A stretch of 64,000 nucleotides of DNA. Source: Lunularia cruciata. Its lineage: Eukaryota > Streptophyta > Marchantiopsida > Lunulariales > Lunulariaceae. Positions 33,201 through 45,499 of the stretch are shown here, in pieces. The notes beneath the pieces were generated by a model. It was not told where the DNA came from and ran no database searches. It worked only from the letters and a program-made list of their open reading frames with translations. Numbering within the stretch: the first letter of the stretch is position 1; each line of letters starts with the position of its first letter. The translations under genes and the position numbers were made by a program. The stretch spans positions 11,314,744 to 11,378,743 of the forward strand of contig OX419759.1 in assembly GCA_948567375.1 (NCBI GenBank), given 5' to 3'.

Positions 33201-35424
33201 TTCTCAATTTATTATAGATATAGAAGAAGGGGTACACATGTCAACTCAAGCATGTGACTCAAATATTGTCAAGTAACTCATTCATGGTTCTGCATTATGT
33301 AACAGATTCCATATTGCAGAGGACTAGCTTATATAATTTTGAACTACTTGATCCAATGAAGACCAAAACATGGATAAGTTGTTGAGGAACTCAAGATAAT
33401 GTTTGAGACAATGAATGAAAATCAACTTCCTATGTACCTTGAAGTCCAAATAAACCTGGTTCATAGAACTTCTTACTACTATGCTTCTCCAAACTTTTGA
33501 ATCATATATGTATTAATTCATTTTGATTTATTAATTTCATTTTAATTCATTCATAATTTATCAAAGTGTATAGATTTGAACCTCCACATCATATGCGCAG
33601 AATTTGCATTATATAACTCACTAGCAAGATATATTGAAATTCCGCTCAAAGTACATGAGGCACACCGAACCCAAGATCAGAGCATAGGTTGAGTTCTCTC
33701 AAACCCATGCGCATGCTATTAAGGACCATCTCGATTTCCACTTCCACTTCCGAAGTTCTCGGGAGTGATCAGAAATTGGAGCTTCTTGGATAACAACATT
33801 GTTCCATAAGTTAAGCTAGTCATGAATAGAGTTATCTTCTGTGTCCAAAATGCGTCCATCCTTACAGTATCTCCTAACCACAATTCTTCCATTGTTAAGC
33901 TAATAGCCAATAGAATTTATCTTCATAGAATGTATCCACCTTTATAACATAATGAAAACCATTACTTACTGACTTGATGCTGTAAGTATTGCACAAGTCC
34001 ACCTACAGATTTTCAACACGCACTTAAATTACTCAGCGTATCTGTACATGAAGATGAGGAAGTAGATAGAATAATATGGCTTTCCTCGTGAACAAACAGT
34101 TTCGGTATTGCATATCTTCAGTTTTAGTAGTGGGAAAACGACGGATTGAACCTAAATACTCGGCAATGCACCATTCATCTCTTTCCGCCTCCCTAGCAGG
34201 GAAATGCCTTTAGAATCATCACTTACTGAAATGACGCTGGAAGTAGTGCTAGTAAGTCTTTGAGAACCTGCGGGTAAATTCTTTAGTTTCTTATATTTGA
34301 ATTTCTTATCTTATGATTAAGTTTTACTTCCTTTAAACTTTTATTTATGTTAATATTTTATTGGCATGTGCCTCATGAACGAGGATGAGGAAGTTAATAA
34401 GAAGTCCACGCGGAAACAAGGAAATGCCGAGGGGAAGAAAGTCTAAGGAAAAAAGCTTTAACTGCGAAAGAGGTACCACTAGTGCAGCTAGATTTTGCTA
34501 CACACTTTTTCCCTAGTTTTTATCCTTTGGTATGAAAATGCTGAGGAATGCCAAGAATAGCAACAATATAGCTAGATTGTTCCTTGAATTATCAAAAGAA
34601 GAGATCCACAAGTTCAGAGTTAACACCAAGATTATGCAGATAATTGCACGCTAAAAATATTGCCAGAAATCAAAGGACTTCATATGCCAAGAAAGGTAAT
34701 CTGAGCAGAAAATCCTTAAGATTGTAGGAGCTCATCTTGGTAGCAATGATTGACAACAACCAGACATTTGCCTTTGTTAACATCTGATATGACATTCGTG
34801 GCTGGATTCGACGGAGAATCACAACCAGACGGCAAGATACAAATGATTATAGCGTTGTATGTTATCCCTAAAGTTGCATGGACAAGGGTAAACTATCTCT
34901 TGGTTGACCAACTGAGTTGGATATTCATAGGTACCTAGACTAGATAGCGAGGAGTAGAACTGACATAAGTCCATAAACATTTGGCTGACACAAAGAATGG
35001 TTTATTTTGGATGAGTTTGTATAGATAATATACCTCATGTATGCAGAACCCATCATATTTTGATTGTGAGAAATGAAGAAATAGAATTTAGCTTTTAATG
35101 TTCTTTTTTTTAATAACGCAAAAGATGATACAACGGTATGAATGATCTCCAATATATTCCCATCTCAATATAATTCTAGGTTTGTTTTAACACAGGTAAG
35201 TATACAGTTAAGATATATTTATATTATTCATCATTAATTAAGAAAGAAAATTAATTTAAAAATTAATCTGATGAGATTAATTAGACAATATATTTATACA
35301 CGGTACTTAGTCAAAACAAGAATTCCCTGTTGATACATAATTTAAAACATTTCCGGTTAAAACATTTACATATGCCAAAACCAAAACTCTGCAAGACAAT
35401 ACTTGTGAAAATTTCCATTACTCT

Positions 35425-35555
35425 ACCCAAACACAAGATCTATGTTTCGAGAAGCTTGTTTCACCAAACAATGTAACATGAAATAATTGAATCAATTTTC
35501 TATAAATAAGATCTATGTTTTGAGAATCTTGTTTCACGAAACAAAGTAACATGAA
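35425..35555. repeat. About 77-bp tandem duplication
   Basis: AAGATCTATGTTT-GAGAA-CTTGTTTCAC-AAACAA-GTAACATGAAAT occurs twice, starting near 35,436 and 35,508, with a few substitutions. It is noncoding and lies in AT-rich DNA. Confidence 0.7.
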
Positions 35556-35774
35556 ATGGTTAGTATCAAGGTTCTCTTCCATAACAGAAGCTCAATTCTC
35601 AACCAAATTTGCTAGCTAGCAAAAAAATGGCCTTAGTTTATGAATGGAAAAGATTTCTCTCGTTCATTGATATTGCGGGTATGAGTTGTGAAGGTCAGGG
35701 GTCCTGAAATCAGTCCAGAACCGTGCATATCCTAGTCGTTTTTTCCCCCAATACCACAACATCACCTTATTACT

Positions 35775-35885
35775 CCTCGGCACTACTGGCCTGAAAGATA
35801 GTGTTCTTTTCTGGTAGATAGTATCAAGACAGTACTTTTTCCTGGTAGTTGGTATCAAGATAGTATTCCTTTCTGGTTGAAAAGT
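35775..35885. repeat. Short tandem repeat, unit about 35 bp
   Basis: The phrase CTGGTAG(A/T)TAGTATCAAGA(C/T)AGTA recurs about three times with variation between 35,785 and 35,875. On the minus strand it produces the repetitive residues of a chance ORF. Confidence 0.6.
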
Positions 35886-38299
35886 TTCTTTTTGTGTTGA
35901 ACAATAACCACAGGTTTCAACGTATCATAAAACAAGATGATTGAGAGTAGATTGTGGATAAGTGTAGTTGTATGACTATGAGGGATATAACGTGGTGTAA
36001 CCGAACGCAAAGGATAAGAAAGAGCTTGACTGAAGTAAAGTCTAGGCAAGGGAACACTATGCATGGATCGCTCTAGCTTAACCTCAGTCAAGTGTTGTAG
36101 GCTACAGATACCACATGAGTGGCTGGAAGTTCATCGACTAAACCCAATACGGCCAGTTTAGAGGTTAAGGTCCCAAACTCGATGTAGTTTGTTCGTTTGC
36201 TTGCTGTAATCTTGAGGCAACAGTTCTTAGGGTTGATCAAATATGAGGAATGGTGGTGATCAAATGAGGGGGACCCACACCCACGAATATATTCAGTTTC
36301 ACGATACACTCCCGGTATTAAGTATTGATCACATTGTTCGATGAACAAACAGGTAGGTTGTTTGCCCATCTGACATGCGATCTACCAACACTAGGGTAAT
36401 TTCTCCATTCCTGTGTCCGGAGGTGGAACTATATGTCCTGTAGCTTAGTTATATGTTCCCACCCAAGTTCAGAAGTGAGTAGAAAAAAAACCATACTTGA
36501 CACCTAACTTGAGTGTTGACTGAGTCCGATCAGCTTCTCGAGCTTGAGTGGAGTGGACAGTTTTGGTGCTACTGTCAAAGGTGAACAAGGAAGGTACATA
36601 TCTTACACTGAACCACCTATAGGTTTGCTGAACAGCTTCTCTTGGGCTTCGTCCGTTCGATATTACTTTAATAATCTAACATTTCTTCTCAGAAGAAAGT
36701 TCGATGACTGCTAAGAGTTGTTGTCTGCACCATGAAACTTACATTGAAGGCCTTATTGTCTAGAGACACCTACAACAGGGCAGTCCAGCCTTCACTCTTG
36801 AACCTGTGGAGGTTAAGAGCACGCCTTATTACAGCATGTCTAATTCGAAGAAGTAGGTCCTTCAAGTGTGCTGGTGATTTGCAGAACTGTAGTTGCAACA
36901 ATCAAGTATCTTCAAGTACGCGAGCTTCTCAGATCAGACGAGCAATTCAAAATCTGTTGAACTATGAAAGGCAGAGTTAATTTTTTTGTAAATTTTCTAT
37001 TTTCATGCTGTATGGGACTTGGAGTAGCTTCTTCTTATTAGCATCTTCATTATTGTACATTACTACGAACCGACTCCCATGATACGCATCTGAGCTATTG
37101 ACTGGACGAAAGTTTAGATCTTTCACGTGAACGATGGAACTCAAAGAGACTTAACTGCCGATGGGGCATACCGTATCCATGACTCTTAAAAAGCAAGGCC
37201 CCGCAATTGTGAAGCAACGTAACTTACATGACTCTAAATATTCCTTATAGTCTAAATATCTTTCCAACCTTTTTCTTGGTGCAGCAGCAGTCTCATAGCT
37301 CTACCTCGTGGCATTCTCTGTACTTCAGCGCTTTCTCCAGTAATGACGCCTGCAAAAAGTAAAAGGGGAGAACGTAGAGATGAGAAGAACTCTCGCGAGA
37401 AAGGTACTGATTAATTCCCAAAATTGCCATGGCAGAGGTGGAGAGGAATAAGAGAGTAATTGCAATCAAAGAGACCAAGAAGCAGAAGGTCTCCGACACC
37501 CCAATCAGTACTGTAATTTATTTACACAAGCGCGCATGTAAACTGATGTGAAATACCGTGGTAATAAGTTGCTGATACAATTGCAAAACAAGAATAATTG
37601 TAACTGGATATGAACTGGAGCCAAAGTATGGAAAAATTGGAATATGTAGAAACTTGAACCAAAAATAAGACCCCTCCAGCCATTCCATGCCAAATATGCC
37701 TCAAATCATCTGCCTGAACGAAACCGTGGGATACTTGAACCATCTTTCTCAAGTAGCCACTGGATCATTCCAGCTTCTGATATGTGAGTTAGAAACCTTT
37801 CATCCTCGGTGTTCGGAGTTGCCCAATCCGTTACTGGCTGTTTTTATCATCCCTCTGTAAAGCTATATTCAGTATAGTTTGATATGAGAAGCCACACCTT
37901 AGCATCGTCATATATAGTCCAAAGTGAACTTCAGTGACCTGGAACAACATCAACACTGCGTGTTAGGAAGCTGCAAGAAGCAGAGAGCAGGAAAATATAC
38001 GACAATGCTACCCCTAGTACTTTGCAGGTAATTTGGTCGCAGTTTATCATAGAAGATGGACATCTGAAGAGTATACACGCTACGACTCAGATATCTGAGT
38101 TGCAACTGAAGAGTTCCAACTTCGACCCCAAGGTCGTAGTCAATCCGCTTCGACAAGTAAAACCTTGGAGCTCTGAAGAGACAAAACCATGTGCGAACAA
38201 AATTGGTCAAAGCTTTTCTTCGCCACCAACTATGTGAGCTGATCTCGTTTACCGACCGCCGCACCTTGTACGAGTCGTCTGAATAGGGGGAATCCAGAG

Positions 38300-40136
38300 A
38301 GGGGGATTTACCGATGTAGGTGCTTCTCTTGATTCATGAGTCTCTTCTGCTAGTTCCTACAGTATTCGGGTGCAGTGCAGTTTAGTCAAACCCACCGAGT
38401 CTCGACCGAGTAGATAGTAGACCGAGCGACCGCGTAAGATAAGAAGTAGGATGGGAATCCCCCACCAACTCAGTTTCGACCGAGTTGACGATGAGGATGG
38501 AGCAGGAACAAGAGGGATTCATATCGTCCTTCGCGACCGTTTCATGCCATGTCCGGGAGATGCAAATCTCCGATAGGAATCGGAGATTTATCCTTGAATC
38601 TTAATGCTGACTTGGAAAAGAATCTGTTATCTGTCAGAGTGCTTACCGTGGATAGGGTGAGGGAAGAGGTCGAGAAATGATCACCTTGAATTATAGATAC
38701 TCGATTTCCAATAAAGACTCTAAAACCTATTTTTCTACGCCGATTAGCAAGAGTGTAAGAGTTCTTACTATTTTCTCAAAGCCAAGACTTAATATATCCA
38801 TCAATCTAAGTGAAATAGACCATAAATAAAAGAATCTACTCATACAAGTTTTATAAATGACCAACTTATTTCCTATATTCAAGTACCTATGAAAGAATTA
38901 CTGATCTGACTCTACCTATACAAGTTTTATAGGTGGAAAACTAATTATTATATTTAAGTACATATAAGAGCTACTGATCTGACTCTACCTATAGTGATCC
39001 TATAGAGGATAATATTGAAACCCCCTAATAAATAAACTAACTATATATCCATGTGAAAATAATATGACACTCTTGGAACAAGAATTAGCGCTAAAATAGA
39101 GCAACAAGAATTAGTGGAAATTGTTTTCATCTTCTCGCCATGGCCCATCACTTGAAGAGGGGTTATGGTATCCATGACACTGGTTTTATAATCATATAGT
39201 CCAATTGTGTAATTTGGACTTTAAATTCAGTACTTACCATTGCAAAATTTATGTTTAGTGTTCATGTTAGTGTATATCTAGACCTCTTTGCCATGTGGAA
39301 GATTCTAGCACGGGGAGAGTAAAGTTAAAGCATTTCCAATTCATAAAAATTGAAGGAGCATGGAGAAGAGCAAGAGGAGCAAAAGAAGAGCGCATGGAGC
39401 GAAACAAAAGCGAGAGCTACAGTTTTCGAGAGCAAAAGCTAGAGAATATTGAGAGCAGGAGCTGAACAGAGACATTAGGTAAGTTCAATTGATTGTTTCC
39501 TAAAAAAATTCTTATGGGTTCTTGGTAGACTTGCTGATTCATCTTTTATTTTTTATTTTTTCTGTAGATCCATCAATGCGTGATTGAGCAACATAACTTG
39601 TTCTATGGTCACTGTTTGCTCTGTCTTCTTGGAGTTGGCCTGCTCTTGCTGTGCTCTATCTTCTACACCATGCTCCTTTGCTCTTAGATTTTACTCTAAA
39701 TCATGTAACAATTACCCTTGGATTTATTGGAAGATTTTTAGTGAAATCATGTCATTTTACAAGACAAGTTGCTCTAAGTAATTGCTACATTCTCAAAATA
39801 AGAAGAGCCCACTGCACCTTCAGAAATACATCACCAATTGAGGCAGAATTTAATTTATCCAACGAGTTGAGGCGGGTGGAGTACTTCATTTTTTACTTTT
39901 ATCTGGAAGAGAGTGCTTTTCAAGCTTTTGTTTCCCATACAATCTTGAAGAGAGGACTGCCCGTATGGAACTTCTCCGTACAGTTTACGGATGTAAAGAA
40001 GTCGTGGCACCTGGGGTGCCCGGTTATTGGATGTCCACACATTTTGCCATGTCGTGAGTATTTTCCTTGTGAGAAAGCTATTCTTGAGTCGAAGTTCTTT
40101 CACTCTCTGTGCAAAACTATAATTTTTAAAAGTTAA
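38300..40136 (+). repeat. Dispersed repeat family, copy 1
   Basis: Two blocks are duplicated to the right: 38,300-38,720 matches 40,410-40,760, and 38,760-39,940 matches about 42,220-43,245, including GATAATATTGAAACCCCCTA and TGTTGGAGTTGGCCTGCTC-like stretches. The plus frame DLEKNLL-x-VRVL-x-VD near 38,610-38,680 is also open in copy 2. A 161-codon frame at 39,651-40,136 overlaps the part shared with the window start (1-110). I take this as a decayed transposon or multicopy gene relic; the family is not recognised. Confidence 0.65.
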
Positions 40137-40139
40137 TAA

Positions 40140-40405
40140 ATTAATTTACTCTCAAAATGGTATATTCATTCAAAATTTATGTATAATTTTTTAATTTTTA
40201 ATTTTTTATTAGATTTTATTGAAATTTCTCATAAAAATTTAATATATAATATTTTACTTTTTTCAAAAATTAAATTAAAAAAAAAGATTTCATATAAAAT
40301 TTAAATTTCAGATAAAATTTAAAAATATATTTTTAATAAAAGATATTTAATCCAATAAAATTAATAAAAAAAATTAAAATTTTACAATTAATAATAATAT
40401 CAATG
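40140..40405. other. Extremely AT-rich spacer
   Basis: About 265 bp composed almost wholly of A and T, with runs of TTTTAAATT and AATAAAA types, separating two copies of the dispersed repeat. No gene is present. It could be a decayed element end or a nuclear-matrix-type AT tract; nothing in the sequence decides this. Confidence 0.7.
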
Positions 40406-40914
40406 TAAATACCTCTCTTGATTCAAAAGTCTCTTATACTCCTTCCTACAATATCCGGGTGCATAAGAGTTTAGTCAAACCCATCGAGTTTTGACTGAAT
40501 AAATAGTAGACTAACAACCGCTTAGGATAAGAAGACGGATGGAAAGCCCCACCAACTCAGTTTCGACGGAGTGGAAGATGACGATGGAGGAGGAAGGAGA
40601 GGGATTCGCATCATCCTCCGCGACCGTTCCATGGCATGTCGGATGTCCCCGATAGGAATAGTAGATTTTTCTTTGAAACTTAATGTTGACTTGGAAAAGA
40701 ATCTGTTACGTGTAAGAGTGCTTCTCGTTGATAGTTTGAGGGAAAGCGTCGAGAGATGATCACCTCGAATTATAGATTAATCTCCTTTCCTGATTCTCTT
40801 CTCTCTCTAATTTTTCAGTAACCTAAAATTTTTCATTTGACGGACAAACTTGGACTTCTAATAGCATAATTATCTATAATCCTATTTTCTTGCATAGTTC
40901 GGATATTGCATTTC

Positions 40915-41065
40915 TTGCATAGCTCAGATATTTTAGGTGCGACAGGTAAGGTAGATTTCTCTTACGGACTCTATTGAAACTTAACCCATGTTATTTTTTT
41001 TTCCTCTCCCTTGGAGGGTTTGATAGGGTCTTCCCATCCTTCATTTTTCCTACGCGGACGCATTT
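40915..41065 (+). mobile_element. 3' end fragment of the non-LTR retrotransposon family
   Basis: The stretch TGCATAGCTC-GATAT...GGTAGATTTCT...ACTCTATT-A...GGTCTTCCCATCCTT matches the DNA after the decayed element at 33,054-33,180 in order and spacing. Only the 3' untranslated end is present, as expected for a 5'-truncated insertion. Confidence 0.6.
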
Positions 41066-41294
41066 TTCCTTCTTCTTCATTGCGAATCCTGGATTTCCGA
41101 TAGAGACTCTAGACCTGTTTCTCTACTAGATTAGCAAGACGTGTAGAAATATATCAGCGTGGCTTGTCGGGTCTCCAATATACATAAGAAAACTTTTATC
41201 TTTAGGATATTTGAAATTCTTTTATTTTTAAAATAATAATATCTCCTCCGGGAATCGGGCTAGATATTCTACTGTGCTGAATGCACACATTGCC

Positions 41295-41320
41295 AAATCA
41301 AATCAAATCAAATCAAATTA
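41295..41320 (+). repeat. Pentanucleotide microsatellite (CAAAT)n
   Basis: About five perfect copies of CAAAT (AATCAAATCAAATCAAATCA). A simple repeat in noncoding DNA. Confidence 0.9.
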
Positions 41321-41384
41321 CTTGCTCTGGAGACTGAGCTGGGAGTTTTGTAGTGCTAGCTTCTTTCCTAGATGGACAGAGATT

Positions 41385-41550
41385 CATATAGAATTTTGTG
41401 GACAACTTCTTACTCATGCTTTTCAAGAGAGGATTTTATGGGCAAGGAGGAGGCATACGAGAGCTCGGATGAGGAGAAGGATTTTGGACATGATGCATTG
41501 GATGAGGAAGAAGGTGAGGGTGAAGAGAAAGAGTGTGAATGAGCAGTAGT
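41385..41550 (+). pseudogene. Relic related to the ORF at 55.3-55.9 kb
   Basis: The frame CGQLLTHAFQER continues, after a frame change, into an acidic run starting MGKEEAYESSDEEKDFG. It parallels LGQLFTHLFMERG followed by an acidic tail at 55,650-55,845. The two therefore belong to one repeated coding family with an aspartate/glutamate-rich C-terminus. The family is unrecognised and probably part of a transposable element. Confidence 0.45.
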
Positions 41551-43245
41551 ATTCTCTTTAGAAGACTTCGTGTTTCAATATATGATTGCTTCAAATTGAT
41601 AAATAGACTTTGATGAGTTCCTTCACTCCTTTATTTCCTTATTTGGAATGGTGTTCGAGTCTGGAGTATCATTTTGAAAAAAAATTCCTTATTAGAGTAT
41701 ATTTGTTACTGCATAAGGTTACCATCGCCATGACCATCTTTTAGAGGACTCCCTTTAAATTAAAGAGTAGTGCGAGCGGGTTATAATTAGCTAGTCCTTC
41801 CACCACTGCCACTTGTATTGCATAGAGAAGGAGATAGAACTTTTAGCAAGGGAGGCTGACTTGGTAGATGCGAAGCATATCTTTTCAAAGAGAGAGGTTT
41901 CTTAAGAAGAGAAAGTGCGTGATACATAGAGGAGTATAGTGGGGAGAGCGACTGGATTAAATGAGCTAGATGCTCTTGTTATATATACAAAGTCTTTGTG
42001 ATGAGTTGGCTAGTATGCACGAGTTCCATGTATGCAAGGTAACTATTATGAGGACTATGCTAGGAAAGGCACCAAGTGCTTTGAATTAGTCTTTGACTGA
42101 TGCTTCCTTGCTTATACATATTACTGGGACCCAAACTAGTGAGATTGTTGACCTCCCTTGTCTATTCTTGTAGAGTATTCTGTAGCCAATGGTATGAGCT
42201 CACAAATAGGTTTAGATAAACATCGATCTAAAGTGAAATAGACCATAAATAAAAGAATCTACTCATAAAATTTTCATGAGCGAACCCACTAATTTACACT
42301 ATTCAAGTACCTATAAAAAAAATTACTGATCTGACTCTACCTATATTGATCCTATAGATGATAATATTGAAACCCCCTAATAAGTAAATAATTATATATC
42401 CATGTGAAAATAATACGGCACCCTTGGAAGAAGAGTTAGCGTTAAGTTTTTTGAGTCTTCTGGCCATGATTCATCACTTGAAGAGGGGTTATGCTATCGA
42501 TGACACTGATTTTGTACACAAATTTCATAATCATATAGTTCAATAGTGTAAATTTAAATTCAGTACTTACTATTGCAAATTTTATGTTTAGTATTCACAG
42601 TGGTGTATAACTAGACCACTTTGTCATGTGAAAGATTCTAGCACGGAGAGAGTAAAGTTAAAGCATTTAAAGAAACTTGAAGGTGTATGGAGAAGAGCAA
42701 GAGCAAGAGGAGCAAAAGAAGAGCGTATGGAGAGAAACAAAAGCAAGAGCAGGAGCTGAACAGAGACATTAGGTGAGTTCAAGTGATTGTCCTTTAAAAA
42801 AATTATTATGGGTTCTTGGTAGACTTGCTGATTCATTTTTTATTTTTGATTCTGTAAATCCATCAATACGTGATTGAGCAACATAACTTCTTGTATGCTC
42901 ACGCTTTGCTCTGTCCACTTGGATTTGACCTGCTCTTGCTGTCGTCTATCTTCTACATCATGCCCCTCTGCTCTTAGATTCGACCTGAAACTCTAAATCA
43001 TGTAACAATTACCCTTGGATTTATTGGAAGAGTTTCAGTTGAATCATGACATTTTACAAGGCAAGTTGCTCAAGTAATTGAGCTGCTATATTCTCAAAAT
43101 AAGAAGGAGAGCCCACTGCACCTTCAGCAATACATCAACCAAATAAGGCAGACTTTAATTTCTTCAACGAGTTGAGGCGGATGGAGTACTTCATTTGTTC
43201 CTTTTATGTGGAAGAGAGTGCTTTTCAACCTTTTGTTTTCCATGC

Positions 43246-43867
43246 AATTCCTCATAGGAAATCCACATAGCAATTATAATTGGCATGTTTGAACCAGTGA
43301 GGACCAAGTACTTCGCTATCTCCTAAAGAGAAGGCCTTTGAAGCTTTTGTTCCTTTGCAAGTCCTAAAAGGAGTTTCACATAAAAATTATAATTCACATG
43401 TTTCATACAAAAGTCAGAATCCACATGTTTTAACATACCAAAATGACTGAAGTGGTTGAAGTTCTAACTCTCAAAATAGTTGACGGAAAGGACAACTCAT
43501 GAGCCGTTTTCCTTCCCTTTCCTCGTAGCATCTGAATCTCCACGATGGGTTCTGGAAGCTGATCTTCTTCTGGACACAATCTGGGTTCTGGATTGGCATC
43601 TTCTGTCAATATCCTCCTGTTTCCTGCGGTTGACGGACGTTCGATAGCTTCCGATGGATCGAATGCCAGCTTATGGCTGATGTGGTAGTGTCCATCGAAG
43701 TCCAAGGCTATCGCTGAGAAGGCACCGACGGTCTTCCCAGAGGACTTTGCGGCAAAGACCGCATTCGCCTTTCAGTTTCGTCGAACATATGTCCCTGTTG
43801 ACATCTTTCTTGAAGGAAACAGACTCGTAATCAGTACCTATAAATTTCCATTGAAATGCCTGTGCAA
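43246..43867. mobile_element. About 620-bp insertion flanked by TGCAAT repeats
   Basis: Compared with copy 1 (near 39,930-39,945), the text before and after this segment is contiguous there. The hexamer TGCAAT borders the segment on both sides here, consistent with a target-site duplication. The insert is more GC-rich and open on both strands. The minus frame (43,760-43,430) reads SSGKTVGAFSAIALDFDGHY and the plus frame reads PTVFPEDFAAKTAFAFQFRR. It has no obvious terminal inverted repeats. It may be a retroposed gene fragment or a short transposon. Confidence 0.5.
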
Positions 43868-44199
43868 TCTTGAAGAGACGATTGCCCGTATGGAACTTCC
43901 CCGTGCAGTTGGATTCGACGAAGACGACGAATGCTGTTTTCTTTTTTTTTCCATATCATGTCATCCATTTCTGTGTATTCACCTTTTAAAGGAGAGTGAT
44001 GTGTCCCGAAACTTCTCCCTTGACATTTTGTATGGTATCTATATCGTCTTCACCTCATCCGCAAAACAAAGCATATTCAGATTGAGAATTGATCGAGCTA
44101 AATATCAATTGTGCGATGGAAGATTCCCAATCAATCACATGCATGACATCCTAAACCCTAAACGTTTCTAAAAACACGAAAACACGTTTCTGCTCAATA

Positions 44200-45402
44200 T
44201 CTGCAAAATGGTTAGCATACAGACTATGTATTGCCGAGTTTTCTTGCAAACCTCTTTTAGTTTCATTCTGTATCTGATTCCTTGGTGTTGAAGACTGTCG
44301 TGAAATTTATGTAAATCTACACATCAATTATAAAATATAAAGAGTACTAAAAGATACTCATTTCAGCAAATTTCCTCTTACTATAGATCTAGTCACATGA
44401 AATGAAGAATGGATTACCAGCATGTTAGTATGCAAGTACTAAACTATGGAACACTCCGTGCTGCTTGGCTTACCTACCTTGATTAAGCCTCTTGATTGCT
44501 GCTCTCGTGTCCTCGCCAGTCAAGAAGGTGCCTGTTCATTCCTTCTTAACGTAGTCCCTAGCATCTCCATGGCATTTTCAAACTCTAAACTCCAATGAAA
44601 ACACGTTTTTGCTCAATATCTGCAAAAGTGGTTGGCACAGAGACTATGTATTCCCGGGTTTCTTGCAAACAACTTTTAGTTTCATTCTATAGCTGATTTA
44701 TTGGTGTTCAAAACTGTCATGAAATTTATGGAAATATGCATATCATTTAAAAAATATAAAGAGTACTAAAAGATAAGAATTTCTGCAGATTTCCCCTTAT
44801 TATAGATCTAGTCACATGAAATGAAGAATGGATTACCTGCAGGTCAGTATGCAAGTTCTAAACTATGGAACATGCGGCCATGCTGCTTAGCTTACCTCTC
44901 TCGATTCAGCCAACATCTTGATTGCTGCTCTCGTGTCCTTGCTGTACCCTTGCTGCTCAACCCTTCTTGACGCCACTGCTAGCATCTCCATGGAATTTTT
45001 ACACTGAAAAAATAAGAACTAAATATAAGCACAGGGTGCTTTGTGCAAACCCTAACTTCTATTACCCTGCTCTAGTAGATATACCAACTTCAACTACCAC
45101 ATTCCACATGTACTCTTATCTGAAATGCAATTTCAACAACAATTTTCTCCTGATGACGGTTCATGTGAAAGACGTTTCTGTTGCATAAGTCATCATAAGA
45201 GGAGAAAGTGAAATTTTGTCGCATTTCTCATGTTGACAAATTGTTAAAAAGAAATTTGAACATCAGTGGATTTATGAAGGTTAATGCAATGCCGATACAT
45301 ATTCCCATGATCAGGAAGTGTTGTACAAGGGAATTATGGCAAGACTACCTTGATCTTGGACTTAACACGAAGTATCAGCTTGAGTAAGTGCTGGAACATC
45401 CC
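44200..45402 (-). repeat. Tandem exon-like module, copy B of 4.9-6.3 kb
   Basis: Duplicate of the left-hand module array, with landmarks GCATCTCCAT at 44,561-44,570 and 44,982-44,991 and ACTAAAAGATA near 44,345 and 44,767. It ends at 45,402 inside a remnant of the hydrolase C-terminal exon (matching 6,252-6,301). There it jumps to sequence matching about 12.45 kb of copy A. That junction marks the loss of the hydrolase relic and the entire LRR array. Confidence 0.75.
44896..45003 (-). CDS. Best preserved copy of the MEMLA exon
   Basis: A 108-bp minus-strand exon candidate between TTTTTTCAG and GAG|GTAAGC. It is open, phase 0 at both ends, and codes CKNSMEMLAVASRRVEQQGY followed by SKDTRAAIKMLAESRE. 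The peptide is amphipathic and helical. Of six module copies in the window this is the only one that runs intact from acceptor to donor. It could equally begin at the internal ATG (44,991). I do not recognise the family; it lies 3' of hydrolase exons in both duplicates, so it may be the C-terminal part of that hydrolase. Confidence 0.4.
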
Positions 45403-45499
45403 CAGCGCACAACTCCCGATTTTAAAGCCCGCAACTTAATGCAATTGTCAATTGTCAAGCCCTGAAAGTGAAAGTTTTGTCCAAATAAACCTCACTAGG

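Larger units (their letters stand above)
33200..38290. other. Intergenic DNA with unrecognised short ORFs
   Basis: No confident gene. Minus-strand frames at 36,369-36,088, 36,091-35,855 and 38,264-37,950 are open and fairly protein-like but unrecognised. A minus frame at 37,499-37,293 begins with a strongly hydrophobic stretch (FCFLVSLIAITLLFLSTSAM) that could be a signal peptide or membrane segment, but it lacks an ATG at its start. Small tandem repeats are listed separately. Confidence 0.45.
40410..43245 (+). repeat. Dispersed repeat family, copy 2, split by insertions
   Basis: This copy begins like copy 1 and keeps a 62-codon frame at 40,571-40,759 (ending SLKLNVDLEKNLLRVRVLLV then DSLRESVER). 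Copy 1 shares the end of this frame. Between about 40,800 and 42,190 it is interrupted by a non-LTR retrotransposon 3' end and by DNA related to the ORF at 55.3-55.9 kb. It then resumes to 43,245. The nested order shows the repeat is older than the insertions. Confidence 0.6.

Noticed and set aside
37293-37499. Small secreted or membrane protein on the minus strand
   Set aside because: The hydrophobic start is suggestive, but there is no ATG at the beginning and no support from a paralogue or splice structure. It is kept only as a remark in the intergenic entry.
43430-43705. Named gene for the minus-strand frame in the 620-bp insertion
   Set aside because: The frame is protein-like but open frames exist on both strands and I recognise neither. 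Assigning a function would be a guess.
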